A stretch of 13,695 nt of DNA from Bdellovibrionales bacterium (GCA_005791855.1 SXUH01000148.1:1-13695); one strand, 5' to 3'; positions 1-6,550 are shown, numbered from the stretch's first letter. A program made the numbers and translations. The notes: generated by a model from the sequence alone, not told the origin.

Positions 1-92
1 TATCGACCTCCGGTGGAAAATCCTTACAACCGATCCGGTCAGGAATGCGAGATTCCCTCATGTCCGGAAGGGATTTCCCCGATACGACCTCC

Positions 93-599
93 ATGAAATT
101 CCTCCTCACCCTCTGCCTCCTCTGTGCCGCCTCGTCCTTCGCCCAGCCCTGTGGGAAAGAGGGGAGCCTCGAGGAGCGGATCAAGGATTGCAACCTCACG
201 AAAGAGAATTTTGTCCTCGTGAGCCGGGACGAGAAGGGGCTCGAGATCTACAAGGATCTGAAGACCAACCTCCTGTGGGGCGACCGGATCGGCACGGACT
301 TCAACCACTACGGCTCCCAGAAGGCCTGCTCGGACGACCTCCGGGAAGCCCAGATCCTGAAGGACCTCAACTGGAGACTTCCCACCGTCCGCGAGTTCGA
401 GGACGCCGCATCCCATGGCATGAAGGCTTCCGTCTCTCGGATGTTCCACACATTCTGGACCTCGACCCCGGTGAAGACCTCGAGGCGCCGCCGGCGCGCG
501 GTTCCGGTGCAAGCGTACCTCTGGGACGGGATGGAGGAACGGACCGACACGGGGGACCTCAAGGACGCGGCTTCCGTCCGGTGCGTGGCCAAGGAGTAG
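93..599 (+). CDS. Exported DUF1566 (Lcl C-terminal)-like protein
   Basis: A 168-residue protein. I chose ATG 93 rather than the in-frame ATG at 45 because a clean Sec signal peptide begins there (MKFLLTLCLLCAASSFA, cleavage before Gln18). The mature part resembles the DUF1566 fold: a D-x-x-T-N-L-L-W strand at about 55-62, a Cys-containing helix near 79, the hallmark WRLPT at 94-98, F-W-T-S-T at 121-125, and the C-terminal V-R-C-V at 162-165. C79 and C164 could form the usual disulfide. DUF1566 proteins are extracytoplasmic and of unknown biochemical role, often lipoproteins or adhesin-like. A five-arginine run at 131-135 sits where the family usually has a short loop. No Shine-Dalgarno is visible; the ATG is preceded by CCTCC. 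The next gene starts 127 bases downstream after a possible terminator, so it is probably monocistronic. Family call fairly secure, function unknown. Confidence 0.72.
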   Translation: MKFLLTLCLLCAASSFAQPCGKEGSLEERIKDCNLTKENFVLVSRDEKGLEIYKDLKTNLLWGDRIGTDFNHYGSQKACSDDLREAQILKDLNWRLPTVREFEDAASHGMKASVSRMFHTFWTSTPVKTSRRRRRAVPVQAYLWDGMEERTDTGDLKDAASVRCVAKE

Positions 600-621
600 G
601 TCTCCGGCATGGCTTTTTTTT
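588..621 (+). terminator. Probable intrinsic terminator after the DUF1566-like gene
   Basis: GCC-AA-GGAG pairs with CTCC-GGC around a TAGGT loop that contains the stop codon, with the unpaired AA as a bulge. A run of eight T (614-621) follows five bases later. The stem is short and the T-run slightly displaced, so it is plausible rather than certain. Confidence 0.4.
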
Positions 622-696
622 CTGGCACCTCCCGTCCGCAGCTTCGGCGCAAGTCGCAGGAATCAGAGGGGGACGTCACCGGGCGGATGGACTGAG

Positions 697-702
697 TATA
701 AT
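697..702 (+). promoter_or_regulatory. -10 box (perfect TATAAT) upstream of the ThuA-like lipoprotein gene
   Basis: A perfect TATAAT lies 24 bases before ATG 727, giving an expected transcript start near 709. The -35 is poor: ACGTCA at 673-678 with an 18-base spacer matches 3 of 6. A weak Shine-Dalgarno (AAAGG at 713-717) fits the 5' leader. The promoter looks intact although the gene downstream is interrupted. Confidence 0.5.
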
Positions 703-726
703 CACAGATCTCAAAGGCAGTTTGAA

Positions 727-1566
727 ATGAAGCTCTCACCTCTGCTCCTCTTCCTCCTCCTCGGCTGCAGCGAAAGTTTCCACGGCGGGTATTCGCAGGC
801 CTTCAAGTCGACCACGGGCCCGGAGATTACCGTCAAGGTGGCCTGCGAAGCTTGCAAGATCGAGTCGAAGGTCAGTACGCCTGGAGTCGTGACCATCCTG
901 CTGGCCCTGGGAGAGATCGCCTCCGACAAGGCGTCCATCTCCGAAGAGGCGGGCCGCCTCATCGCGATCAACGCTGTGAAGTTCGCCTCCCCGGAGTCCC
1001 AGCCAAAGATCCTCGTGGTGAGGGATTCGAACCACCAGGGCGAGTCCCAGGGGGACACCGAGTTCATCGCGCAGAAGCTCCTCCGGGACTACCAGACCTC
1101 CGTGCTCCTGGAGCCACCGACGGGACTCGAGCCCGGCGACCTCTCGGGGTACGACCTCGTCTGGTTCAACAACCCGGGGCACCCCATGGGGAGTAGCAAG
1201 ACCCTCGCGACCCTGAGGGCCTTAGGCGGCTGAGTGGTCCTCTCCGGCGACGACCTCTCCCAGGGGAGCGGTTTCTCCCTCGAAGCCTTCACGGGGCTCG
1301 GGCACCTCTCCAACGGAACCAGCATGAGCTGCGACGGGAAGACCTACAGCTACGACGACAACGGAGGCCACCGGTACCAGGTCGAACTCCTGGAAACCTT
1401 CCTCCCGGGAATCTCACCGGAGCTCCTGCGGTTCGAGTACGGAAACGACATCGACGACACGAGCCTCCTCACCGCCGGCGCGAACTACGAAGTCCTCGCC
1501 TACGCCCGTGGTGCGCCCGGGACCTGTGAGACAAAGCGGCCGGTCGTCGTCCGGTACCAGAAGTAA
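727..1566 (+). pseudogene. ThuA/GATase1-like lipoprotein interrupted by an in-frame TGA
   Basis: Two same-frame segments, 727-1230 (168 residues) and 1234-1563 (110 residues), are separated only by TGA 1231-1233. Together they make one 279-codon protein. The start carries a lipoprotein signal (LLLG-C14, Ser at +2, which suggests the outer membrane). About residues 94-180 look like a class I glutamine-amidotransferase/ThuA-like fold: strand ILVVRDSNHQ, helix TEFIAQKLLRDY, strand GYDLVWFNNPG, then ALGG-stop-VVLSGDD, the expected GGG-VVLSGDD turn and strand. The tail ends in a strand RPVVVRYQ, with C202 and C267 as candidate disulfide partners. No catalytic Cys nucleophile is recognisable, so a binding role is likelier than hydrolysis. 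TGA is a genuine stop in rlmN and the histidine kinase here, so code change is unlikely. Options are a recent nonsense mutation (GGA to TGA), a sequencing error, or readthrough or reinitiation at GTG 1234. Family assignment is from memory of motifs and moderate. Confidence 0.6.
1231..1233 (+). other. In-frame TGA inside the ThuA-like gene
   Basis: This is codon 169 of the 279-codon reading frame. It is followed directly by GTG, so the frame stays open and homologous-looking for another 110 codons. No strong Shine-Dalgarno precedes GTG 1234. Confidence 0.85.
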
Positions 1567-1635
1567 CCGTCGCCCATAACGAATCCTTATCGTGAACATT
1601 CGATCAATTGATTATCCCCGGATCCCATTCTGCTC

Positions 1636-1641
1636 TATATT
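1636..1641 (+). promoter_or_regulatory. Candidate -10 box (TATATT) of the tandem alpha+beta protein gene
   Basis: TATATT matches 5 of 6 and lies 32 bases before ATG 1674. The best -35 is TTATCC at 1612-1617, 18-base spacer, 3 of 6. An AT-rich block (TCAATTGATTA, 1604-1614) lies just upstream. Confidence 0.3.
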
Positions 1642-1673
1642 CCGGCGCACAGAACACAACCGGGAGACGAGCA

Positions 1674-2414
1674 ATGAAAACAATTTTTTTACTGGCACTT
1701 CTTGGGCTCACTGACGCCGCCCTGGCCCAGCGCTACTACCGCTTCTTCAGGGGGGTCAAGCTCCAGCAGCTGCCCGAGTCCGCCTACCTCGGGAACATGG
1801 CGAGGGACTTCGTTCCTCTGGCCCCGAGGCTCTTCCCGCACCTCGAGAACTATCTTGTGGCGATCCCGGCGCGGGAAACGGGGGTCGATGAGGTCGCCCT
1901 CCTTTCCTACACCAGCGAAGAAGCCTACCTCCGGGGCCGGGCCACGCCGTTAGGGAAGGGCTACGGAGACGCCCACTGGACGGTCTTCGAACAGAGCGAG
2001 TCCGGGAGCCTCGTGCCGGAGGAACTCCGGGGGCCTCTTCAGGCGAACAGGGCCTACGACCTCATCGGAAAGAAGCTCGACTGGTCCCGGGGCTACACCA
2101 ACTTCTTCATCGGAGAGAAGAAGGCGGGCCTCTCGTCGGAAGCCTTCCTGCGGGGACTTGACCAGCACGTGCGGAAAGTCCGCCACTTCTTCCGCGGGGC
2201 GGGCCTTCTGGGTTACGTCATCATCGCCACCCCCGACCGCGAGTACGCGTTCATGAACTGGGAATCGAAGTCCCACGCCGACTACGCCATGGCCCACCCG
2301 GCGGGCAAGCTCGTGCGCGCGGAGGCGGAGAGTTTGATGAAGACCCTGAACTGGACCGTGAGCGAGAGGTTCCAGGGAAGGCTCTCGCGGAACCAGACCT
2401 ACACGGTGAAGTAA
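1674..2414 (+). CDS. Exported protein with two tandem alpha+beta (DABB-like) repeats
   Basis: A 246-residue protein. ATG 1674 is chosen over the upstream ATG at 1608 because GGGAG (1662-1666) sits 7 bases before it and a Sec signal peptide starts there (MKTIFLLALLGLTDAALA, cleavage before Gln19). I do not recognise a named family. The mature chain reads as two similar halves: strand YYRFFRGVKL, long helix, strand NYLVAIPA, strand EVALLSY, helix SEEAYLRG; then strand YTNFFIGEKK, helix SEAFLRGLDQHVRKV, strand GYVIIATP, strand YAFMNWES, helix SHADYAMAHP. This beta-alpha-beta-beta-alpha pattern, twice, is what tandem dimeric alpha-beta barrel (ABM/EthD/YCII-type) proteins look like. Such folds are normally cytosolic, so export is unusual. 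The stop lies 2 bases from the convergent MATE stop. It is a real gene; the fold is an inference. Confidence 0.6.
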   Translation: MKTIFLLALLGLTDAALAQRYYRFFRGVKLQQLPESAYLGNMARDFVPLAPRLFPHLENYLVAIPARETGVDEVALLSYTSEEAYLRGRATPLGKGYGDAHWTVFEQSESGSLVPEELRGPLQANRAYDLIGKKLDWSRGYTNFFIGEKKAGLSSEAFLRGLDQHVRKVRHFFRGAGLLGYVIIATPDREYAFMNWESKSHADYAMAHPAGKLVRAEAESLMKTLNWTVSERFQGRLSRNQTYTVK

Positions 2415-2416
2415 GG

Positions 2417-3793
2417 TTAGACCTTGATCGTCTTCCAGGCCCCCCGGCGGAAGATGACCCAGGCGATGAGGGCCATGAGCCCGTGGGCGACGGGAACCGA
2501 GATCATCACTCCCGGAGCTCCCATGGAAAAGCCCTTCGCCAGGAGATAGGCCAGGGGTGTTTCCACGACCCAGAAGCAGAAGATGTTAATGAGCGTCGGC
2601 GTCCGGGTGTCGCCGGCCCCGTTGAGGGCCTGGGAGAGGACCATGGCGATTCCGTAGAAGACGAATCCGGATCCCAGGATCCGCAGTCCCGTGGTCCCGT
2701 GGCCCAGGACCGCCGGATCCGTGGTGAAGACACCGACGATCTGGGGTGCCAGGACCGTGAGGAGGATCGAGACCAGGGCCATGAGGCCCATGTTGTACTT
2801 GGTGGTCACCCACACGCTGGCCTCCGCCCGCTCCACGTTCTTCGCTCCGAGGTTCTGGCCCACCAGGGTGGCGGCGGCGTTGGAGAGGCCCCAGGCGGGG
2901 AGGATGAAGAAGACGAAGATCCGGAAGCTGATCTGGTAGCCCGCGGACGCGGCCGTGCCGCCCGTCTCGGCGATGAGCCTGGTGAGGAGGATCCAGCTCC
3001 CGCTGCCCACGAGGAACTGGATGGACGCGGGCCAGGCGATCTTCGAGATGCTCTTCACGATGGGGAGGTCGAAGGTGAAGTGGCTGCGCCGGAACTTCAG
3101 CACCCCGGCGCCCCGGAAGAGGTGGTAGGACTGGTAGAGGACCCCGGTCCCGCGGCCGATGACCGTCGTGATGGCCGCGCCCTCGAGGCCGAAGAGGTGG
3201 ATGAGGAAGGGGCAGAGGAGGATGTTGAGGGCGTTGGCGACCCAGAGGCTCTTCATCGCCATGGCCGCGTCCCCCGCGCCCCGGAAGATCCCGTTGATGA
3301 GGAAGAGGAGGACGATCACCGGACTCCCGCCGAGGAGGATCCGGGCGAAGTTCGTCCCCTGCGCCACCACCTCCGGGCTCGCGCCCATGAGGCCTAGGAT
3401 GTCGTCGGCGAGCCAGATCCCGAGGCCACTCAGGACCAGGGCCAGGACCAGGGCGAGGCCCAGGGACTGGGCCCCGGCGTGGGCCGCGCCGTCGATGTTC
3501 TTCTCGCCGATCCGGCGGGCGACGATGGCCCCGGCCGCGGTGCTGATTCCGATGGACGCCGAGTAGACGATGGTCACCACCGATTCGGTGAGGCCCACGA
3601 TGGCGATGGCGTTCTGGCCCAGGGGGCTCACGAAGAACATGTCCACCACCGCGAAGACGCTCTCGAGGCTCAGCTCGAGGATCATGGGGATCGCGAGGAG
3701 GATGACGGCGTCGGAGATCCCGCCTTGGGTGAAGTCGCCGTGTTCGCCCTTGAGGGCGCGCCGGAGGGTCTGGAACGTTGAATTTCTGGTCAT
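2417..3793 (-). CDS. MATE family multidrug/Na+ (or H+) antiporter
   Basis: A 458-residue polytopic membrane protein, the usual length for the family, with two MatE repeats and about 12 hydrophobic segments. The first repeat opens with the characteristic stretch LAIPMILELSLESVF followed by VDMFFVSPLG. The second begins near SISKIAWPASIQFLVG and has an LNGAGDTRTPT loop typical of NorM/DinF-like members. It expels drugs or metabolites across the inner membrane using an ion gradient; the substrate cannot be told. Start ATG 3793 keeps a 25-30 residue cytosolic N-terminus. There is no proper Shine-Dalgarno (CTTAGG abuts the ATG), and a CTAA-N4-TTAG inverted repeat (3795-3806) sits directly upstream. 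It is divergent from rlmN and convergent with the preceding gene. Function class secure. Confidence 0.88.
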   Translation of the reverse strand: MTRNSTFQTLRRALKGEHGDFTQGGISDAVILLAIPMILELSLESVFAVVDMFFVSPLGQNAIAIVGLTESVVTIVYSASIGISTAAGAIVARRIGEKNIDGAAHAGAQSLGLALVLALVLSGLGIWLADDILGLMGASPEVVAQGTNFARILLGGSPVIVLLFLINGIFRGAGDAAMAMKSLWVANALNILLCPFLIHLFGLEGAAITTVIGRGTGVLYQSYHLFRGAGVLKFRRSHFTFDLPIVKSISKIAWPASIQFLVGSGSWILLTRLIAETGGTAASAGYQISFRIFVFFILPAWGLSNAAATLVGQNLGAKNVERAEASVWVTTKYNMGLMALVSILLTVLAPQIVGVFTTDPAVLGHGTTGLRILGSGFVFYGIAMVLSQALNGAGDTRTPTLINIFCFWVVETPLAYLLAKGFSMGAPGVMISVPVAHGLMALIAWVIFRRGAWKTIKV

Positions 3794-3874
3794 CCTAAGA
3801 GGTTAGCACGCCTCCGGAGTTCTCGGTAGCGAAAGATTTGACACCGGGGCCATTATTAGTGAAAGTAGGATCCG

Positions 3875-4915
3875 ATGAAAACATCCTTCTACAGCTACTC
3901 CCTCCCGGAGCTCAGGGCCCTCTTCGAAGCCCAGGGCCTCTCCGCCACCGGGGCGGCCAAGTTGTACCACTGGCGCTACAAGCACCGGGCCCCCGCCAGC
4001 GGAAACGAACTGTCCAAGGCGACCCAGAGCTACCTCCAGGAGAACATGAGCTTCGAGCTCCCCGAGATCGACCGGGTCCAGGAAGCCGGCGATCGGACGG
4101 TGAAGTTCCTCTTCCGGCTCGCCGACGGGAAGAAGGTCGAGACGGTCCTCATCCCGTCGAACCGGAAGTACGGCATCTGCCTCTCCTCGCAGGTCGGCTG
4201 TGCCATGAAGTGCAGCTTCTGCCACACGGGCCTGCAGGGACTCTCCCGGAACCTCGAGACCCACGAGATCGTGGGCCAGCTCCTGGGGGCCCAGCGCTGG
4301 CTCTCGGAGCAGAGACCCGGGAAGGATCGGATCGCCACCGTCGTGTTCATGGGCCAGGGGGAGCCGCTCCATAACTTCGACTCGGTCCGGAGGGCCTGCG
4401 AGATCTTCCTGTCCCAGCACGGGCTTTCCTTTGCGAGCGACAAGGTGACCATCTCCACCGCCGGCTACCTGCCGGGGCTCGTCCGCTGGAAGGCCGAGAT
4501 GCCGGGGGTGAACATCGCTCTCTCCCTGCACGCCGTTGAGATGAAGAAGCGGGACGAGCTCATCCCCATCAACGCGCGCTTCCCCCTGGACGAGGTCCTC
4601 GCGCAGATCGACCAGATCCCGAGGAACCGGAAGCGCTTCGTGATCTACGAGTACCTCCTCGCCAAGGGCTTCAACGACTCGGTCGAAGACGCAGAGGCTC
4701 TCGGCGAGAAGCTCAAGGGAAAGAAGGCCTTCGTGAACCTCATCCCCTTTAACCCGTACCCCGGAGCGAAGTACGAAAGGCCCACGGAGGAAGAGGCGCG
4801 GGCCTTCAAGGCGGTGCTGGACGAGCACGGGATCCCGACCTTGATCCGCTTCACCAAGGGAACCGACATCCTCGCGGCCTGTGGCCAGCTCAATTCGAAA
4901 CCCCCGACGGGCTGA
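3875..4915 (+). CDS. rlmN: RlmN: 23S rRNA A2503 / tRNA A37 C2-methyltransferase
   Basis: A 346-residue radical-SAM enzyme that makes 2-methyladenosine at 23S rRNA A2503, and in studied homologues at A37 of some tRNAs, by a methyl-cysteine ping-pong mechanism. The radical-SAM [4Fe-4S] motif C-x3-C-x2-C is C109, C113 and C116 (GCAMKCSFC). The SAM-binding MGQGEP is at 159-164. VETVLIP contains E89, the conserved glutamate ahead of the cluster, and NLIPFNP is at 288-294. The C-terminal TDILAACGQL carries the resolving/methyl-carrier Cys336. The product is cytosolic. ATG 3875 has a good AGGA six bases upstream. The stop is TGA, which helps to show that TGA is a normal stop codon in this genome. 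It is divergent from the MATE gene across 81 bases. The C-terminal motif reads TKGTD where many homologues have TRGDD, an acceptable variation. Confidence 0.93.
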   Translation: MKTSFYSYSLPELRALFEAQGLSATGAAKLYHWRYKHRAPASGNELSKATQSYLQENMSFELPEIDRVQEAGDRTVKFLFRLADGKKVETVLIPSNRKYGICLSSQVGCAMKCSFCHTGLQGLSRNLETHEIVGQLLGAQRWLSEQRPGKDRIATVVFMGQGEPLHNFDSVRRACEIFLSQHGLSFASDKVTISTAGYLPGLVRWKAEMPGVNIALSLHAVEMKKRDELIPINARFPLDEVLAQIDQIPRNRKRFVIYEYLLAKGFNDSVEDAEALGEKLKGKKAFVNLIPFNPYPGAKYERPTEEEARAFKAVLDEHGIPTLIRFTKGTDILAACGQLNSKPPTG

Positions 4916-4918
4916 AGC

Positions 4919-4953
4919 ATTACATTCTCCGCAGACTTCTTTATATTTTTTCA
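4919..4953 (+). promoter_or_regulatory. Leaderless sigma70-type promoter of the Asp-box propeller gene
   Basis: ATTACA at 4919-4924 (4 of 6 against TTGACA), a 17-base spacer, and TATATT at 4942-4947 (5 of 6). The start codon begins 7 bases after the -10 box, where transcription should start, so the mRNA would begin at or next to its AUG. There is no Shine-Dalgarno, which fits leaderless translation. Confidence 0.55.
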
Positions 4954-6147
4954 ATGAAAAAACTCATCTTCTTCTGCCTTCTCATCTTAACCTGCCTCGA
5001 CGCCTTCGCCGCACGGATCACGGTCTCCGACTACTTCCAGGGGATCGGAGGCATCCGCGGAGGAAACACCCAGGCCCTGGCCTATTCTCCCGTCGAGGCC
5101 GCCTACTACTCCGGGGGAGCCGTGGCGACGAAGGAAGAGACGTTCTGGGTCATCCGCAAAGGTTCCGAGCGCGGAGGGTGGAAGACCGTGTTCTCCGTGC
5201 CCCTCTCCAAGACCCCGTTCCTCTGGGCCGGCTTCAAGGGCTTCGCCTTCGACCGCTTCGGAAGGATCTTCGCCATCTCCCGGGCCATGGACCGGCAGCG
5301 GACCGTCCACTGGATCGTCCACCGCAGCTCCGACAGAGGGGCGAGCTGGCAGGTCGTGGACGACTTCACTCCCTTTTCTCCCGGAGGCCTCAACTATCCC
5401 TACCACATCGCCGCGGGCCCGTTCGGAGAAATCTGCATCGCGGGCAAGGGCGCGGACACCTCGGAGGACGGGAAGGAGAAGGTCTTCGCCTCCATCGTCC
5501 GCTGCAGCTGGACCGGCGGAGCCAGCTGGTTCAACAGCGACTGGGTCCTCGGCGCCTGGGGGTCTGGAATTTCCTTCGACCGGCACGGAGAGATCCTCAC
5601 CAGCGGCTACGAGATCGGAGAGACGAGCCGGCTCCTCACGCGGCTCTCCCGGGACCACGGGAAGACCTGGAAGACGGTGGATACCCTTTCCTTTCCGGGC
5701 CAGCAGGGTGGAGCGATTTCTTCCTTCATCGATGCGCAGGGAACCTACTACGCGCTCGGGTCTGGGTGGATCGATCCGACCGGCACCCGGCGCTGGTTCA
5801 TCCGGCGCAGTGGCGACAAAGGACGAACCTGGCAGACGGTCGACCAGTTCAGCCTCGAGGCCAACAAGAACGCCGAGGCCTATGAGATGACCCAGCGGCC
5901 AAGCGGAGAACTCCTCTGCGTCGGGTACGCGCTGGACTCCCTGGGACGGCATCACATGATCCTCCGGAGGAGCCGCGACCAGGGGAGGAGCTGGCACACC
6001 GTGGTCGATCACCTCGGAGTCGAAGGGAGAGGCTTCTACGGTCACAATCTCTCCTCGGGCCGCAGGAGCGTCATGGTCAGTGGAGCATCCTACCTAGAAA
6101 ACGGAAGGGCCTGGCTGACGGTGAAGTACGAAGACACGGACCGCTAG
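4954..6147 (+). CDS. Exported six-bladed Asp-box (BNR) beta-propeller, sialidase-like
   Basis: A 397-residue exported protein with a Sec signal peptide (MKKLIFFCLLILTCLDAFA, residues 1-19). Four classical Asp-boxes (S-x-D-x-G-x-[ST]-W) start at residues 125, 232, 286 and 340. Degenerate copies lie near 71 (SERGGW) and 185 (SWTGGASW, which lacks the Asp). Spacing is about 54 residues between most copies, and each blade has the form hydrophobic strand, R-[RK]-S, Asp-box, T-V-D. That makes a six-bladed propeller filling the whole mature chain. Catalytic sialidases need an arginine triad and an FRIP motif; I do not see FRIP, so this is likelier a binding or structural propeller (Vps10/BNR-like). 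It begins 38 bases after the rlmN stop but seems to have its own leaderless promoter. Fold secure, ligand unknown. Confidence 0.8.
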   Translation: MKKLIFFCLLILTCLDAFAARITVSDYFQGIGGIRGGNTQALAYSPVEAAYYSGGAVATKEETFWVIRKGSERGGWKTVFSVPLSKTPFLWAGFKGFAFDRFGRIFAISRAMDRQRTVHWIVHRSSDRGASWQVVDDFTPFSPGGLNYPYHIAAGPFGEICIAGKGADTSEDGKEKVFASIVRCSWTGGASWFNSDWVLGAWGSGISFDRHGEILTSGYEIGETSRLLTRLSRDHGKTWKTVDTLSFPGQQGGAISSFIDAQGTYYALGSGWIDPTGTRRWFIRRSGDKGRTWQTVDQFSLEANKNAEAYEMTQRPSGELLCVGYALDSLGRHHMILRRSRDQGRSWHTVVDHLGVEGRGFYGHNLSSGRRSVMVSGASYLENGRAWLTVKYEDTDR

Positions 6148-6177
6148 TCAAGTATTCCGTTTCGCGTAAGTTCGTGG

Positions 6178-6200
6178 CTGCAGACTTGCAGTGATAAAAT
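6178..6200 (+). promoter_or_regulatory. Extended -10 promoter of the amphi-Trp gene with a small inverted repeat in the spacer
   Basis: TG-A-TAAAAT at 6192-6200 fits an extended -10 element, which can work without a good -35; TTCGTG at 6171-6176 is weak. Directly upstream, CTGCA (6178-6182) and TGCAG (6187-6191) form an inverted repeat around GACT, in the position expected for a repressor site. ATG 6228 follows 28 bases after the -10. Confidence 0.4.
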
Positions 6201-6227
6201 CAGCCATAACTTCACAAGGAGGCCGAA

Positions 6228-6506
6228 ATGGAAAACTTCGATACCAATGCCCAACCGACGCGAAAGTCTTCAGACAAGTTCGAACTCAAGGACTACATCC
6301 AAGGTGATCAGGTAAAAGTCATCCTCCGGGAGTGGCTAAATGCCCTGGAGGAAGACCGGGACCTCGAGGTTACCATCAAGGGTGAGAACTGTAAGATCCC
6401 GAAGGAAGCTTTCCGCATGGCACGGACCAAAGCCGAATACGAGATCAAAAACGGCGAGTATGAGTTCGAGCTTGAGATGAAGTGGAGACCTTCTCAGTTG
6501 AGCTAA
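6228..6506 (+). CDS. Amphi-Trp domain protein
   Basis: A 92-residue soluble protein. After about 17 polar residues comes a pattern I recognise as the amphi-Trp domain: short helix with W36 (VKVILREWLNALEE), strand DLEVTIKGENCKIP, a linker, then the terminal strand YEFELEMKW with W86. Members are small proteins of unknown biochemical function, occurring alone or fused to other domains. There is no signal peptide, so it is probably cytosolic. It has the best ribosome-binding site in the window, CAAGGAGG at 6215-6222, five bases before the ATG, together with an extended -10 promoter, so good expression is likely. Codon use is slightly more AT-rich than neighbouring genes. It lies 44 bases ahead of the histidine kinase, separated by a strong hairpin. 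Domain call fairly good, role unknown. Confidence 0.72.
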   Translation: MENFDTNAQPTRKSSDKFELKDYIQGDQVKVILREWLNALEEDRDLEVTIKGENCKIPKEAFRMARTKAEYEIKNGEYEFELEMKWRPSQLS

Positions 6507-6516
6507 TCCTCTACCA

Positions 6517-6538
6517 AGCTGCTGCCACGGCAGCAGCT
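6517..6538 (+). repeat. Perfect 10-bp inverted repeat between the amphi-Trp gene and the histidine kinase
   Basis: AGCTGCTGCC (6517-6526) and its exact complement (6529-6538) surround AC. It starts 11 bases after the amphi-Trp stop and ends 12 bases before the kinase ATG. No T-run follows, so it is not a classical intrinsic terminator. It could be a U-tract-less terminator, an mRNA-stabilising 3' hairpin, or an operator or leader structure for the kinase. Confidence 0.7.
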
Positions 6539-6550
6539 AACTCTTAGCGT

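Noticed and set aside
1..92. A gene end or regulatory RNA at the left edge.
   Set aside because: No convincing reading frame end, RNA fold or -10/-35 pair is visible; GGGATTTCCC (70-79) is only a short symmetric stretch.
79..95. GATACG/GATAAG in the shared start block as a third and fourth leaderless -10 box (also six bases before ATG).
   Set aside because: The hexamers match the consensus poorly (3-4 of 6) and no -35 fits; for ushA a better promoter exists upstream.
1231..1233. UGA recoded genome-wide (Gly or Trp).
   Set aside because: rlmN (4913-4915) and the kinase (7805-7807, followed by a second TGA) end naturally at TGA with family-typical C-termini.
1231..1270. Possible selenocysteine insertion at TGA 1231 with a CTCC-CAGG-GGAG hairpin at 1257-1268.
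   Set aside because: The stem is only four pairs, the family position is a structural glycine rather than a redox Cys, and no Sec machinery is visible in the window.
3838..3843. Perfect TTGACA upstream of rlmN as a -35 box.
   Set aside because: No -10-like hexamer lies 16-18 bases downstream (GAAAGT region), so I cannot support a promoter; TATTAG at 3854-3859 is too close.
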